64,000 bases of DNA from an uncultured Lachnobacterium sp. (lineage in GTDB: Bacteria > Bacillota > Clostridia > Lachnospirales > Lachnospiraceae). Numbering within the stretch: the stretch's first letter is position 1; every line of letters starts with the position of its first letter. The position numbers were made by a program, and so were the translations under genes. The stretch spans positions 1 to 64,000 of the forward strand of contig CALAST010000004.1 of the NCBI GenBank assembly GCA_937889225.1. Reading direction: 5' to 3'. This document shows positions 17,462 through 27,065 of this stretch, piece after piece. The notes under the pieces are model-generated. The model saw only the letters and a program-made list of their open reading frames with translations. It was not told the origin of the DNA and made no database searches.

Positions 17462-18538
17462 ATGGTTGAATTTGTCCGCACAGAACACTTAAAGGTTGGA
17501 GACGTAATTGAGAAGCCGTTGTATGATGAAAAGTGCCGCATTCTTATGAGAGCCGGCAATCCTTTAACACAGACAGCGATTCGATTGATTAAACAGAATG
17601 GATATAAAGGCATTTATATCAAAAATGATGATGTGTTGCGAAGAGAGCAGGTTCCAATTGCGGAGCCATTGATAGAAGATTTGCAGCAGTTACAGCTTAT
17701 GAATTTGCTGAAACATATTTACGAGAATAAAAACATCAGCAGAGACTTTTTTGACAAACAGTTTTTGGCAGATAAAAAACAACTGCATGATTTCTTGGAA
17801 GATATGATAGATGCATTGGTAAAAGCGGAACAGGAAGGTCGTCTGCTATTTGAAATGGAAGACCCGCGAAATGCAGGAACATGGATATTTTATCATTCCA
17901 TTAATGTGTGTTTATTATCGATTGGCATGGCTATCAAAATGGGCAAATCCAAACCGGAGATTATGGATATTGCATTAGGTGCAATTTATCACGATTTGGG
18001 CAAAGGTTGGTTTCCGGATAATCTTGTAAACAGAATGGGACTTTCCGAAAGCGAAAGAAGACAGCTTCGTGAGCATCCGGAAAAAATGTTTCGTTTCTTA
18101 CAGAAACACAATTATTCGGTAGCAACGCTTTATGCAGTATGGCAGCATCATGAAAAAATCAATGGAACCGGTTATCCACAGCAGTTGAAAGGAGATAAGA
18201 TTGTAGAATCTGCACGTATTGTGTCCTGTGCAAATATCTATGACAATATGATAAACATGAATCCATATGAAGGGGAATCATTCTATCAGGAAGATGCGAT
18301 TGAATATTTATCTGCCAATGCAGAGTTGGATATCAACTGTTTAAGAGCACTTCTTCAGGTGGTTATGCCATATCCGGTAGGTTCAAGAGTATATCTTTCT
18401 AATGCACAACAAGGCATTGTTGTAAAAAATAATGTAGGAATGCCGCTTCGCCCGGTATTGATTATTAATAAAGAATTAGTTTATCTGAATAAAGACGAAA
18501 GATATCGCAATGTGACGATTTGCAATATTATAAAGTAG
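17462..18538 (+). CDS. HD-GYP-domain phosphohydrolase
   Basis: 358 residues, probably a cyclic-di-nucleotide phosphodiesterase. The HD metal site is visible as HSINVCL, YHDLGKGWFPDNLV and the HD-GYP signature HHEKINGTGYP, where the usual Asp is Asn. The N-terminal 130 residues form a helical DUF3391-like region (LKVGDVIEKPLYDEKCRILMRAG) common to these proteins. It has no membrane segment and no receiver domain, so the input signal is unclear. It is monocistronic, between the nad terminator and nfnAB. Confidence 0.87.
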   Translation: MVEFVRTEHLKVGDVIEKPLYDEKCRILMRAGNPLTQTAIRLIKQNGYKGIYIKNDDVLRREQVPIAEPLIEDLQQLQLMNLLKHIYENKNISRDFFDKQFLADKKQLHDFLEDMIDALVKAEQEGRLLFEMEDPRNAGTWIFYHSINVCLLSIGMAIKMGKSKPEIMDIALGAIYHDLGKGWFPDNLVNRMGLSESERRQLREHPEKMFRFLQKHNYSVATLYAVWQHHEKINGTGYPQQLKGDKIVESARIVSCANIYDNMINMNPYEGESFYQEDAIEYLSANAELDINCLRALLQVVMPYPVGSRVYLSNAQQGIVVKNNVGMPLRPVLIINKELVYLNKDERYRNVTICNIIK

Positions 18539-18540
18539 TT

Positions 18541-18799
18541 TTTTGATAAACCAAGTACAAGCATTTAGATAATATTTAACCGTTGGCTTTATAAAGAATG
18601 AGAAGCACATTGGTTTATGCAAAGTAGTAAAAAGGATTTGGGGTTTCTACTCTGTGTTTGCATAATGTAGAACATACATATTTTAATTGTTGGGGTGTTA
18701 GTAAAAAATGGAGTATGAGTAAGCAAAAGAATAGGTTGAAAATACCTGTTTGGTTGCGTTCATATATAAATATAAAAACACATTGAAACACAATTTAGA
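18541..18799 (+). other. Structured intergenic region upstream of nfnAB
   Basis: 259 bp without a gene. Two nested or adjacent inverted repeats are visible: ATAAACCAA (18546-18554) with TTGGTTTAT (18610-18618), and TATGCAAA (from 18616) with TTTGCATA (18657-18664), the latter enclosing GTAG/CTAC. There is no T-run typical of a terminator. It could be a structured 5' leader; I match it to no known riboswitch class. Confidence 0.4.
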
Positions 18800-18817
18800 A
18801 TGGAGGAAGAATTGGAA

Positions 18818-19708
18818 ATGTATCCAATAGTTCGAAAAGAAAAACTGGCAGAACAGATTATCTTAATGGATATTAAAGCACCGCATGTTGCGAAGAAATG
18901 TTTGCCGGGACAATTTATTATTGCAAAAATGGATGAGATAGGGGAAAGAATTCCGCTTACTATTTGTGATTACGATAGAGAGGCAGAAACTGTTACCATC
19001 GTAGTGCAGACCATCGGTGCAGGAACTACCCGTATGATGAATATGGAAGTAGGAGATGCATTACAGGATTTCGTAGGTCCGTTAGGATGTGCGTCTGAAC
19101 TTTGTTTAGAAGAATCATTAGAAGAAACTAAAAAGAAAAGCATTGTTTTCATTGCAGGTGGTCTTGGAACTGCCCCTGTATACCCACAGGTAAAATGGTT
19201 ACATGAACATGGCGTAGATGTAGATGTTATCATGGGCAGCAGAACAAAAGATTTATTATTCTACATTGATGAAATGAAGGCAGTTGCCAAAAACGTATAT
19301 GTTACAACAGATGACGGTACATATGGATTTCACGGCAATGGCTGTGCACAGTTAGAAGACCTTGTAAACAATGGTAAAAAATATGACCGGTGTGTAGCAA
19401 TCGGTCCGATGATTATGATGAAATACGTATGTCTTTTGACAAAGAAATTAGAAATTCCAACGATTGTTTCCATGAACCCGATTATGGTAGATGGAACAGG
19501 TATGTGTGGTGCATGCCGTCTCGTAGTAGGAAATGAAGTAAAATTTGCATGTGTAGACGGACCGGAATTTGACGGACATCTCGTAGATTTTGACCAGGCA
19601 ATGGCAAGACAGGCACAGTATAAGACAGAAGAAGGTCGTGCAAAGCTTCGCTTAGAAGAAGGCGATACACATCACGGCGGATGCGGACATTGCGGAGGTG
19701 ACAAATAA
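18818..19708 (+). CDS. nfnA: NfnA-type ferredoxin:NADP+ oxidoreductase small subunit (SudB-like)
   Basis: 296 residues. FAD- and NAD-binding ferredoxin-reductase fold (LPGQFIIAKMDEIGERIPLT for FAD, AGGLGTAPVYP for NAD) and a C-terminal [2Fe-2S] site (MCGACR, FACVDGPEF). With the next gene it forms the NfnAB complex, which bifurcates electrons between NADH, NADPH and ferredoxin in anaerobes. It ends with an unusual HHGGCGHCGGDK tail. The ATG at 18818 is preferred because GGAGGA lies 10 nt before it. Its TAA overlaps the ATG of nfnB (TAATG). Confidence 0.88.
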   Translation: MYPIVRKEKLAEQIILMDIKAPHVAKKCLPGQFIIAKMDEIGERIPLTICDYDREAETVTIVVQTIGAGTTRMMNMEVGDALQDFVGPLGCASELCLEESLEETKKKSIVFIAGGLGTAPVYPQVKWLHEHGVDVDVIMGSRTKDLLFYIDEMKAVAKNVYVTTDDGTYGFHGNGCAQLEDLVNNGKKYDRCVAIGPMIMMKYVCLLTKKLEIPTIVSMNPIMVDGTGMCGACRLVVGNEVKFACVDGPEFDGHLVDFDQAMARQAQYKTEEGRAKLRLEEGDTHHGGCGHCGGDK

Positions 19709-21090
19709 TGGATGGTTTAGTAAGAGTACCGGTACGCGAACAAGATGCAAAAGTTCGTGCAACCAATTTTAAAGAAGTATGTTATGGATACAACGAAGAA
19801 GAAGCAGTAGCAGAGGCTTCCCGTTGTTTAAATTGTAAAAATGCCCTTTGTATGAAAGGCTGTCCGGTTTCCATTAATATTCCGGCATTTATCGAACAGG
19901 TGAAGAACCGCAATTTCGAAGAAGCATATCAGATTATTTCAGAGTCAAGTGCACTTCCGGCAGTTTGTGGTCGTGTATGTCCACAGGAAAGCCAATGTGA
20001 AGGCAAATGTATTCGTGGCTTCAAAGGTGACCCGGTTGCAATCGGTAAACTGGAACGTTTCGTAGCTGATTGGGCAAGACAAAACGGCATCAAACCGAAA
20101 AAAGCAGAATCTACAAATGGTCATAAAGTAGCTGTTATCGGTTCCGGTCCGGCAGGTCTTACTTGTGCAGGAGACTTAGCAAAATTAGGATATGAAGTAA
20201 CCATTTTTGAAGCATTGCATGCAGCAGGTGGCGTACTTGTATATGGTATTCCGGAATTCCGTCTTCCAAAAGACGAAGTTGTGGCAAAAGAAGTAGAAAA
20301 CGTAAAAGCATTAGGTGTTAAGATTGAAACAAATGTAATTATCGGTAAATCCGTAACGATTGATGAATTGATGGAAGAAGGCGGATTTGAAGCCGTATTC
20401 GTAGGTTCCGGCGCAGGTCTTCCAAAATTTATGGGAATTCCGGGAGAACAGGCAAATGGTGTATTCTCCGCAAATGAATACTTAACCAGAAACAACCTGA
20501 TGAAAGCATTTAAAGAAGAATACGAAACACCAATTTCCCATGGCAAAAAAGTAGTAGTTGTTGGTGGTGGTAACGTAGCAATGGATGCTGCAAGAACTGC
20601 TCTTCGTCTTGGTGCAGAAACACACATCGTATATCGTCGTAGTGAAGCAGAGCTTCCTGCACGAGTAGAAGAAGTCCATCATGCAAAAGAAGAAGGCATT
20701 ATCTTCGATTTATTACAGAATCCAACCGAAATTCTTGTAGATGAAAAAGGATGGGTAAAAGGTATCCGTGTTATTAAGATGGAACTTGGTGAACCGGATG
20801 CTTCCGGACGTAGAAGACCGGTAGAAGTTCCTGGTTCTGAATATGAAATTGAATGTGATACGGTTATTATGTCACTTGGAACATCTCCAAACCCACTTAT
20901 TTCTTCCACAACAAAAGGTATGGATGTAAATAAACGTAAATGTATCGTAGCAGATGAAACAAACGGTGCAACTTCCAAAGAAGGCGTATATGCCGGTGGC
21001 GATGCCGTAACAGGTGCTGCAACCGTAATCCTTGCGATGGGAGCCGGTAAAGCTGCCGCAGCAGGTATACATGAATATTTAAGCAAGTAA
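19708..21090 (+). CDS. nfnB: NfnB-type NADPH-dependent oxidoreductase large subunit (GltD-like)
   Basis: 460 residues, cytosolic. The N-terminal domain holds the Cys of two [4Fe-4S] clusters (CLNCKNALCMKGCP and GRVCPQESQCEGKCIRG). Next come FAD-binding VIGSGPAGLTCAG, the NADPH motif VVVGGGNVAMDAARTALRLG, and GGDAVTGAATVILAMGAGK. The same fold serves glutamate synthase small subunits, but the one-base overlap with nfnA and the lack of gltB identify it as NfnB. It follows nfnA without a gap and ends at a strong terminator. Confidence 0.9.
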   Translation: MDGLVRVPVREQDAKVRATNFKEVCYGYNEEEAVAEASRCLNCKNALCMKGCPVSINIPAFIEQVKNRNFEEAYQIISESSALPAVCGRVCPQESQCEGKCIRGFKGDPVAIGKLERFVADWARQNGIKPKKAESTNGHKVAVIGSGPAGLTCAGDLAKLGYEVTIFEALHAAGGVLVYGIPEFRLPKDEVVAKEVENVKALGVKIETNVIIGKSVTIDELMEEGGFEAVFVGSGAGLPKFMGIPGEQANGVFSANEYLTRNNLMKAFKEEYETPISHGKKVVVVGGGNVAMDAARTALRLGAETHIVYRRSEAELPARVEEVHHAKEEGIIFDLLQNPTEILVDEKGWVKGIRVIKMELGEPDASGRRRPVEVPGSEYEIECDTVIMSLGTSPNPLISSTTKGMDVNKRKCIVADETNGATSKEGVYAGGDAVTGAATVILAMGAGKAAAAGIHEYLSK

Positions 21091-21096
21091 ACGGTG

Positions 21097-21139
21097 AAAA
21101 AGATTTTGGTACTGTTTTGCAGTATCAAAATCTTTTTTT
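21097..21139 (+). terminator. Rho-independent terminator of nfnAB
   Basis: AAAAAGATTTTG pairs with CAAAATCTTTTTTT; an inner ACTG/CAGT extends the stem. Confidence 0.9.
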
Positions 21140-21275
21140 AATAATCTTATTTAGTTAATATGCTTTTCATACAACTTCCGTTTGACAATCACAACTTGTA
21201 ACTTGCAACGTACTATGAAATAGTTTATAATGGTTTGCAGAATTATTTATTTTTAGGAAAAGCAGGTGGAAATTC

Positions 21276-24200
21276 GTGCGAAAGCGAATCGAACAATTAG
21301 CTAGAGGCAAGTTTGAACATACAAAACCGGAGGTTATATTTTCAGAAGAAACCGTAGAATTTTCTGTTTGTGAAGGCACAGATTATACAGGGGAATTTAC
21401 GATTACATGTAAAAATCAAATTCCCATCCGTGGAGTTGTGTATTCTGCAAATCCGCGTATGAAGTGCCTAACCCCACAATTTGAATCAAGGACAAGCTAC
21501 CAAACAAGCGGTGTGCAAGAGGAAGTTGTGTTAGGAGATTTGGAGTCTTCCATTTATGTAGAACCAATACGGATTCGTTATCAATTTCATAGCAAAGGAT
21601 TAGAGGAAGGCGTGATTGAGAGAGGCAGATTTGTAATTGTCTGTAATCAGATGGAAATCAGTCTTTCTTTTTGTGCGTCTGTATGTAAGCAGTATCCGCA
21701 GAGCAGTTATGGAGAAATCCGCAATTTGAGTGATTTTGCTGTTCTTGCAAAAGAAAACAGGGAGGAAGCCTATCAAATTTTTTGCAATAAAGCATTTTTC
21801 AATTTGATGGGTGCACAAGATATTAAAGAACAGATGATATATCGTGGGATTTTGGGCACAAGACCTTCCATTTCTAATATGGAAGAATTTTTGATTGGAA
21901 CAGGTAAAAAAGACCGCATATCCATTTCTGTGGAAAAAGAAAAATATGAGTTTTACGAAGTAAAAGAAGTCGTAAAGGATGTTTTAGAAATCCATAAGGA
22001 TAACTGGGGATTTGCAGAAATTTCTATCACAACAGATGCGGAGTTTATTCATTTTGAAAAAGAGGTCATTACATCGGATATGTTTTTGGGAAGTGTATAT
22101 CCGTTGGAATTTTACATAGATGCAGAGTATATGCATCATGGTAAAAATTATGCAAAAATTATGGTAACATCACCATATGAAAGCTGTGCTGTTGAAATTA
22201 TGGCATCCACAGAGGAAAAATATGTTTTGCCAACAATAGAAAAAACATATCGCATTAAGAAAAAGAAATCTCTTTCTCGCATTATGGAGCTGTATATCGA
22301 ATATCGTCTGAAACGTGTGGTTACAGGTATGTGGGCACGCGAAACGGCAGAGATTTTAGATGGGCTTTATGTGATGGAGCCGGAGGAAATGATGTATCCT
22401 CTTATGAAGGCACAATGTTTGATTATCAACCAACAACGTCAGGATGCGGAATGGATTTTAGATGAGTTTAAACGAAAATGGACAGACCGGAAAGCACCGA
22501 TATGGGGCTATTATCTGTATGTCCGGAGTTTGATGGAAAAAGAACCTATTTTTATAGAACGTCTGACAAACGAAATCGAAGAAATTTTTGAGCAAAACAA
22601 AGATTCGGCATTATTATATTGGGTACTTCTTTATTTAAAAGAGGAGTATGATGATGATGCATATAAATTGAAACGGATTCGAAGTTATATCAAAAAAGGT
22701 TGTTCTTCTCCGCATTTTTATTTGGAAGCCTACTATTTGATTTGCGAAAATCCATATCTTTTATCGAAATTGGGAGTTTTCGAAATCCGAATGTTACGAT
22801 GGGCAATTCGTCATAAGGCAATTACAAAAGATATTGCATTGCAGATATTTACCGTTATGGAAAATAAAAAAGAATACAGCCAAGTCGTATATGAAATTCT
22901 TTGTGTTGCTTATGAGGCAAATCCAAAACCGGAGCATGTAGGCATTATCTGTGGGTATTTGATTAAGGCAAATAAATATGAGCATAAATATCACCATTGG
23001 TATGAAATGGGAATTGAAATGGAACTGCGTATCACAGGTCTTTATGAGGCATATTTACTTTCTATGGATGAAAGAAGCATAAAACCTGTACCCAAAGTAA
23101 TTCGCAAGTATTTCCGATATGAATGTATGGTGCCATATAAAAAACTGGCTGTTTTGTATAATAATATCGTAGCCTCCAAAGATGCAGATATGGAAACCTA
23201 TGAAGAATATCGCGATACAATAAGCCATTTTGCAATGGAGCAGATTACACTTGGACGTATGGATGACAATCTTGCCGTTATTTATGAAGATATGTTAGAA
23301 GTCGGACAGATTGGGGAAGATACTGCGAAAGCACTTGCCGGAATTTTATTTTTGCGAAAACTGGTTGTATTTGACAAGCGGATGAAGCGGGCAATTATTT
23401 ACCAATCACAGATGAAAGAGCCTCAAATCGTTTCCATTGCAAATCAGTCTGCCTATTTTCAGCTTATTTCAAAGGATTATGTCATTTTGTTTGAGGATGA
23501 AAATGGAGTGCGATATGCAGGCGGCATTTCTTATCAACTGCAAAATTTGATGGACACACCAAAATATATGGAAATATGCAGGTCATTCGCACCGCAGGAA
23601 CTTTCTTATATTCTGTCACATTTTGATGGAAAAGAGAATGAAAGCGAAGTTCTTCCGGAAGAAGAAGCTTATTTGAAGAAGATTATGGATTCTGAAAAAG
23701 TAAGTGCAACCTACAAAGCGAAGATACTCCCAAAAGTTATGTATCTGTATCAAAAACAGGGAGATACTACGCAATTGTTGGAATATCTGAAAACAGCAGA
23801 TTATGCTAAATTTATGCCAAAAGACCGTAAAGCAGCGATAGAGCTTTTAGTAGAGCATGGACTATATGAATTGGCATATGAGAAAGTTGCAGAATATGGC
23901 ATTGACCAACTTAAAACATCTTCTCAGATTGCTTTAGCACAATATATGATAGAACGCAAGGAATCCGAAGAAGAATGTTTGACCATGCTTGCAATGGAAG
24001 TATTCCGTTTGGGTGAATATGACCCCAAAACGCTTATCTATTTGGGTAAATATTACAACGGACCGACAAAAGAAATGCTTTCTTTATGGAAAGCAGGAAA
24101 AGGTTTGGATATAAAACAAGAAGCATTGTCGGAGCGTTTGCTTACACAGATGCTGTACATAGAATGGAATATCCCAGAATGTATGCCGGTATTTGATTCT

Positions 24201-24893
24201 TATTATAAAGCAAAAGGAAAAGGTGTACTAATTTTGGCATTCCTTTCCTTTTGTGCTTACCACTATTTGGTGCATGAGGAAAAGATAAAACAGGAAATCT
24301 TTGCATTGATAGAAGAACGTATGCTACACCATGCAAAATTAAATGATGCGTGTAAATTGGGGCTTCTTTGTTATTATGCAAAATGCTCACAGCTTGCAAA
24401 GTTGCAGGAAGAACTTGCAGATGAGCTTTTGGGAGAATATACGCGAAGAAATATGTATTTTGCATTCTATAAGAAGTTTCATGCGAGTTTACAGCAGAAA
24501 TATCATGTGTATGACAAAGTGTTTTTGGAATATCGTGCAAATCCAAACAGTCGTGTGCTGGTTGCTTATAAAAGCGATGCAGATGGTGCGAAATTTATCA
24601 AAGAAGAAATGCAGAACGTATATGAAGGAATTTTCGTAAAATCGTTTGTTGTCCTTTTTGGAGAAATGATAGAGTATCGCATTAGCGAAGAATATAATCA
24701 AAAAATGCGAGTGATGGAAAGCAGTAGAATTTTACATAATGAAGCCTATCATAAGGCGGACCAAAGTCGCTATAGTCTGCTAAATCAAATGCTGATTTCG
24801 GAAGCATTGCAGGAAGATGCAGATATGTACTACAATATGAAACGTTATGTGGAATATGAAGAAATTGCAAAAGCGGTATTTCAATTATTATAA
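21276..24893 (+). CDS. Very large conserved Clostridia protein (DUF5717-like), beta N-terminus plus helical repeats
   Basis: A 1,205-residue protein of no known function. It resembles a Lachnospiraceae family I recall as DUF5717; the name should be checked. About residues 20-330 look like two beta-sandwich modules (alternating hydrophobic strands such as VEFSVCEGTDYTGEFTITC and RIRYQFHSKG), and the rest is almost entirely helical, like TPR/HEAT solenoids. It has no signal peptide or membrane segment. It starts at a GTG with AGGTGG 6 nt before it. It heads a four-gene run with an Hsp70/actin-like protein, a TPR-like protein and a membrane coiled-coil protein, suggesting a scaffold for a membrane-linked assembly. 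Confidence 0.75.
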   Translation: MRKRIEQLARGKFEHTKPEVIFSEETVEFSVCEGTDYTGEFTITCKNQIPIRGVVYSANPRMKCLTPQFESRTSYQTSGVQEEVVLGDLESSIYVEPIRIRYQFHSKGLEEGVIERGRFVIVCNQMEISLSFCASVCKQYPQSSYGEIRNLSDFAVLAKENREEAYQIFCNKAFFNLMGAQDIKEQMIYRGILGTRPSISNMEEFLIGTGKKDRISISVEKEKYEFYEVKEVVKDVLEIHKDNWGFAEISITTDAEFIHFEKEVITSDMFLGSVYPLEFYIDAEYMHHGKNYAKIMVTSPYESCAVEIMASTEEKYVLPTIEKTYRIKKKKSLSRIMELYIEYRLKRVVTGMWARETAEILDGLYVMEPEEMMYPLMKAQCLIINQQRQDAEWILDEFKRKWTDRKAPIWGYYLYVRSLMEKEPIFIERLTNEIEEIFEQNKDSALLYWVLLYLKEEYDDDAYKLKRIRSYIKKGCSSPHFYLEAYYLICENPYLLSKLGVFEIRMLRWAIRHKAITKDIALQIFTVMENKKEYSQVVYEILCVAYEANPKPEHVGIICGYLIKANKYEHKYHHWYEMGIEMELRITGLYEAYLLSMDERSIKPVPKVIRKYFRYECMVPYKKLAVLYNNIVASKDADMETYEEYRDTISHFAMEQITLGRMDDNLAVIYEDMLEVGQIGEDTAKALAGILFLRKLVVFDKRMKRAIIYQSQMKEPQIVSIANQSAYFQLISKDYVILFEDENGVRYAGGISYQLQNLMDTPKYMEICRSFAPQELSYILSHFDGKENESEVLPEEEAYLKKIMDSEKVSATYKAKILPKVMYLYQKQGDTTQLLEYLKTADYAKFMPKDRKAAIELLVEHGLYELAYEKVAEYGIDQLKTSSQIALAQYMIERKESEEECLTMLAMEVFRLGEYDPKTLIYLGKYYNGPTKEMLSLWKAGKGLDIKQEALSERLLTQMLYIEWNIPECMPVFDSYYKAKGKGVLILAFLSFCAYHYLVHEEKIKQEIFALIEERMLHHAKLNDACKLGLLCYYAKCSQLAKLQEELADELLGEYTRRNMYFAFYKKFHASLQQKYHVYDKVFLEYRANPNSRVLVAYKSDADGAKFIKEEMQNVYEGIFVKSFVVLFGEMIEYRISEEYNQKMRVMESSRILHNEAYHKADQSRYSLLNQMLISEALQEDADMYYNMKRYVEYEEIAKAVFQLL

Positions 24894-24904
24894 TGATTTA
24901 ACAG

Positions 24905-24927
24905 AAGCGGATTGTGAATATTCACTT
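24905..24927 (+). repeat. Dispersed hairpin repeat, degenerate copy
   Basis: AAGCGGAT-TGTGAAT-ATTCACTT: loop identical to the other copies, right arm with changes. It lies 60 bp upstream of the Hsp70-like gene. Confidence 0.6.
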
Positions 24928-24986
24928 GATGGTTTATTTTAATGTTATTAAAAAAATGAATTTAATCTTAATTGCTAGAGGAAAAT

Positions 24987-26213
24987 ATGGAAAATAAGTG
25001 TTATCTTGGTATTGATTTAACGGAACAATCTGCCATGATTAGTTATTATCAATTAAATATGAGAGAACCGGAAACGGTAAGTCCAATTGCCGGAAGTGAA
25101 GCGTATCAGATTCCAATGCTTTTGGCAAAAAGAAAGCAGGAAGAATTATGGTATTATGGAGACGAAGCAAAGCAGATGGCAAATGATTCCGAAGTGATTT
25201 GCTTTGATTCGTTGTTGCAAAGGGCTATGCATGAAGAAGAAATTGAAGTCGAAGAGGAAGTATATCAGGCAACGGAATTATTATGTATTTTTTTGAAAAA
25301 AATCATGAAACTTCCGGCACTTTTAGGAAACTGCACTTCTTGTGATTGTCTTGTTCTTTCAGTCGAACAGCTGACAAAAGAAAATATGGTTATTTTTCGT
25401 AAGATTGCTATCAGACTGGGATTATCCAAAGAACAATTTATGGTAATTAACCATAAGGAAAGTTTTTATTATTATGCATTAAATCAGCCGGAAGGATTAT
25501 GGATGCATGATGTATATCTGTTTGAAGCAGATAATTACAGCATACATTCGTATCAGCTACATCGCAATATAAGAACCATTCCACAGTTAATTACCATAAA
25601 TGAGAGTGTGCGGACCGATTTAAATGAGCCAAAAGATTTGGAGTTTTTAGAATTACTGAAAAAATCATTTGAAAATCAAAGAGTTTCCTGTGCATATTTG
25701 GTAGGAGAAGGCTTTGATGGGAATTGGCTGCGGGAATCTGTAGCATTTTTATGTCGTGGAAGAAGGGCATTTGCAGGAAATAATCTGTTTTCCAAAGGCG
25801 CGTGTTATGCTGCTTATGTAAAAATACAGCAAAGACCATGGAATTTTATTTACATAGGCGAAAATGATATGAAGTTTAATCTGAGTCTGAAAATAAGAAA
25901 TCGTGGAAATGAGGAATTTTTGACTTTGATTAGTGCCGGGGAAAATTATTTTGAAATGCAGGGCAGTTGTGAAGTGATTTTAAGCGGAAGTATGGAAGTT
26001 GACTTTTGGAAACAGCTTCCGCAGAGCAGAGAGGCTGTGATTGAAACGCTGGAGCTTACGGATTTGCCACAAAGACCGGATAGAACCACGAGAGTTCGGA
26101 TTACGGCAACACCGGTTGCGGATGATAAAATTGATGTAGAAATAAAAGATTTGGGCTTTGGGGATATTTATAAGAGTACCGGAAAAGTCTGGAAATACAC
26201 AATGGCAATGTAA
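24987..26213 (+). CDS. Hsp70/actin-like protein of unknown function (DUF5716-like)
   Basis: 408 residues. The N-terminus CYLGIDLTEQSAMISYYQ has the phosphate-1 form of the actin/Hsp70 ATPase fold, and CAYLVGEGFDGNWL (about 238) resembles the adenosine/phosphate-2 part. A substrate-binding domain is not obvious; the C-terminal 120 residues are beta-rich. It resembles a Lachnospiraceae family I recall as DUF5716. The ATG at 24987 is used because AGAGGAAA lies just upstream; the TTG at 24972 is unlikely. Ten nt separate it from the next gene. It may be a nucleotide-dependent switch for the neighbouring solenoid and membrane proteins. Confidence 0.7.
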   Translation: MENKCYLGIDLTEQSAMISYYQLNMREPETVSPIAGSEAYQIPMLLAKRKQEELWYYGDEAKQMANDSEVICFDSLLQRAMHEEEIEVEEEVYQATELLCIFLKKIMKLPALLGNCTSCDCLVLSVEQLTKENMVIFRKIAIRLGLSKEQFMVINHKESFYYYALNQPEGLWMHDVYLFEADNYSIHSYQLHRNIRTIPQLITINESVRTDLNEPKDLEFLELLKKSFENQRVSCAYLVGEGFDGNWLRESVAFLCRGRRAFAGNNLFSKGACYAAYVKIQQRPWNFIYIGENDMKFNLSLKIRNRGNEEFLTLISAGENYFEMQGSCEVILSGSMEVDFWKQLPQSREAVIETLELTDLPQRPDRTTRVRITATPVADDKIDVEIKDLGFGDIYKSTGKVWKYTMAM

Positions 26214-26222
26214 GGAGAGTCT

Positions 26223-27065
26223 ATGGGAGAATTATTATTATGTAATGAGCCGTTGGCAGAACATCCTTATTTTATAGAAGGAGTTTCGTGGAATATTTAT
26301 TCTATGGAAGAATTGTGTTATTTTATAGAAACAAATACGTATCTGTTGGATGAAACGTTTATGTCAGAAGAACTTTGTCAATGGATAAAAGAAGAAATGA
26401 AGCGTACTTCTCTTGCAGAGAAGCTACTGAATCTTTTAAAACAAGGCATATATTTGACGGATTTTGTATATTTGATTTTGAAAGATACAGGGTATTGCTC
26501 GCAGGAAACGATAAGAAGCATTGTTCAGTTGTTAAAGCAAATGCAAAAAAAGAGTGATTTTGAATGCAGAAAGATGCGTGCGGACCATTTGATGGGGATG
26601 GAAAAATATTTAAGCAGTATTTATGAGTATAAACGCTTGTTAAATTCCCATCAGGCAGAGTCACAGAGAAAAGGACTAATAGGAAATATTTGGCACAATT
26701 TAGGCACAGCATATGCACATTTGTTTATTTTTCAAGAAGCCGCAAATTGTTATGAAACGGCATTTCAATTCAATCACGATGATGAATCTTTAAAGGCGTG
26801 TTTGCTTTGTTATGGAATTATGAATGAAGAAACGAAATTTTTCCAGATTATTGAGGAGTATGAAGTTTCCGAAGTGTTGCTGGATAGTGTAAAAGAGGCC
26901 ATTTATTTTGCCGCAAATAGTCCGCAAATGCAGAAAGAACAAGAGCGTTTGGTGGAATTGTTTGATTTCTCAGAAACAGATGTGAAAGCAAAAGAAAGAA
27001 CGGAATTGTCGAACGTGATTTCGGATTGGAAAGAAGGATATAGGAAGAAAACATGTCTTTTTTAG
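26223..27065 (+). CDS. TPR-like helical protein of the DUF5717/5716 cluster
   Basis: 280 residues, all helical, cytosolic. The segment NIWHNLGTAYAHLFIFQEAANCYETAFQFNHDDESLKA (about 160-195; shown to mark the tetratricopeptide pattern, split here at F-QEA) carries the TPR spacing of small and large residues. No catalytic motif is visible. The start follows GGAGAG of the preceding stop region, and its end overlaps the next gene by 13 nt, so the products are probably made in fixed ratio. Confidence 0.7.
   Translation: MGELLLCNEPLAEHPYFIEGVSWNIYSMEELCYFIETNTYLLDETFMSEELCQWIKEEMKRTSLAEKLLNLLKQGIYLTDFVYLILKDTGYCSQETIRSIVQLLKQMQKKSDFECRKMRADHLMGMEKYLSSIYEYKRLLNSHQAESQRKGLIGNIWHNLGTAYAHLFIFQEAANCYETAFQFNHDDESLKACLLCYGIMNEETKFFQIIEEYEVSEVLLDSVKEAIYFAANSPQMQKEQERLVELFDFSETDVKAKERTELSNVISDWKEGYRKKTCLF

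Noticed and set aside
20121..20627. Long - strand ORF of 168 codons opposite nfnB.
   Set aside because: It is antisense to a well-conserved enzyme, has low-complexity Ser/Pro/Thr content and no ribosome binding site.
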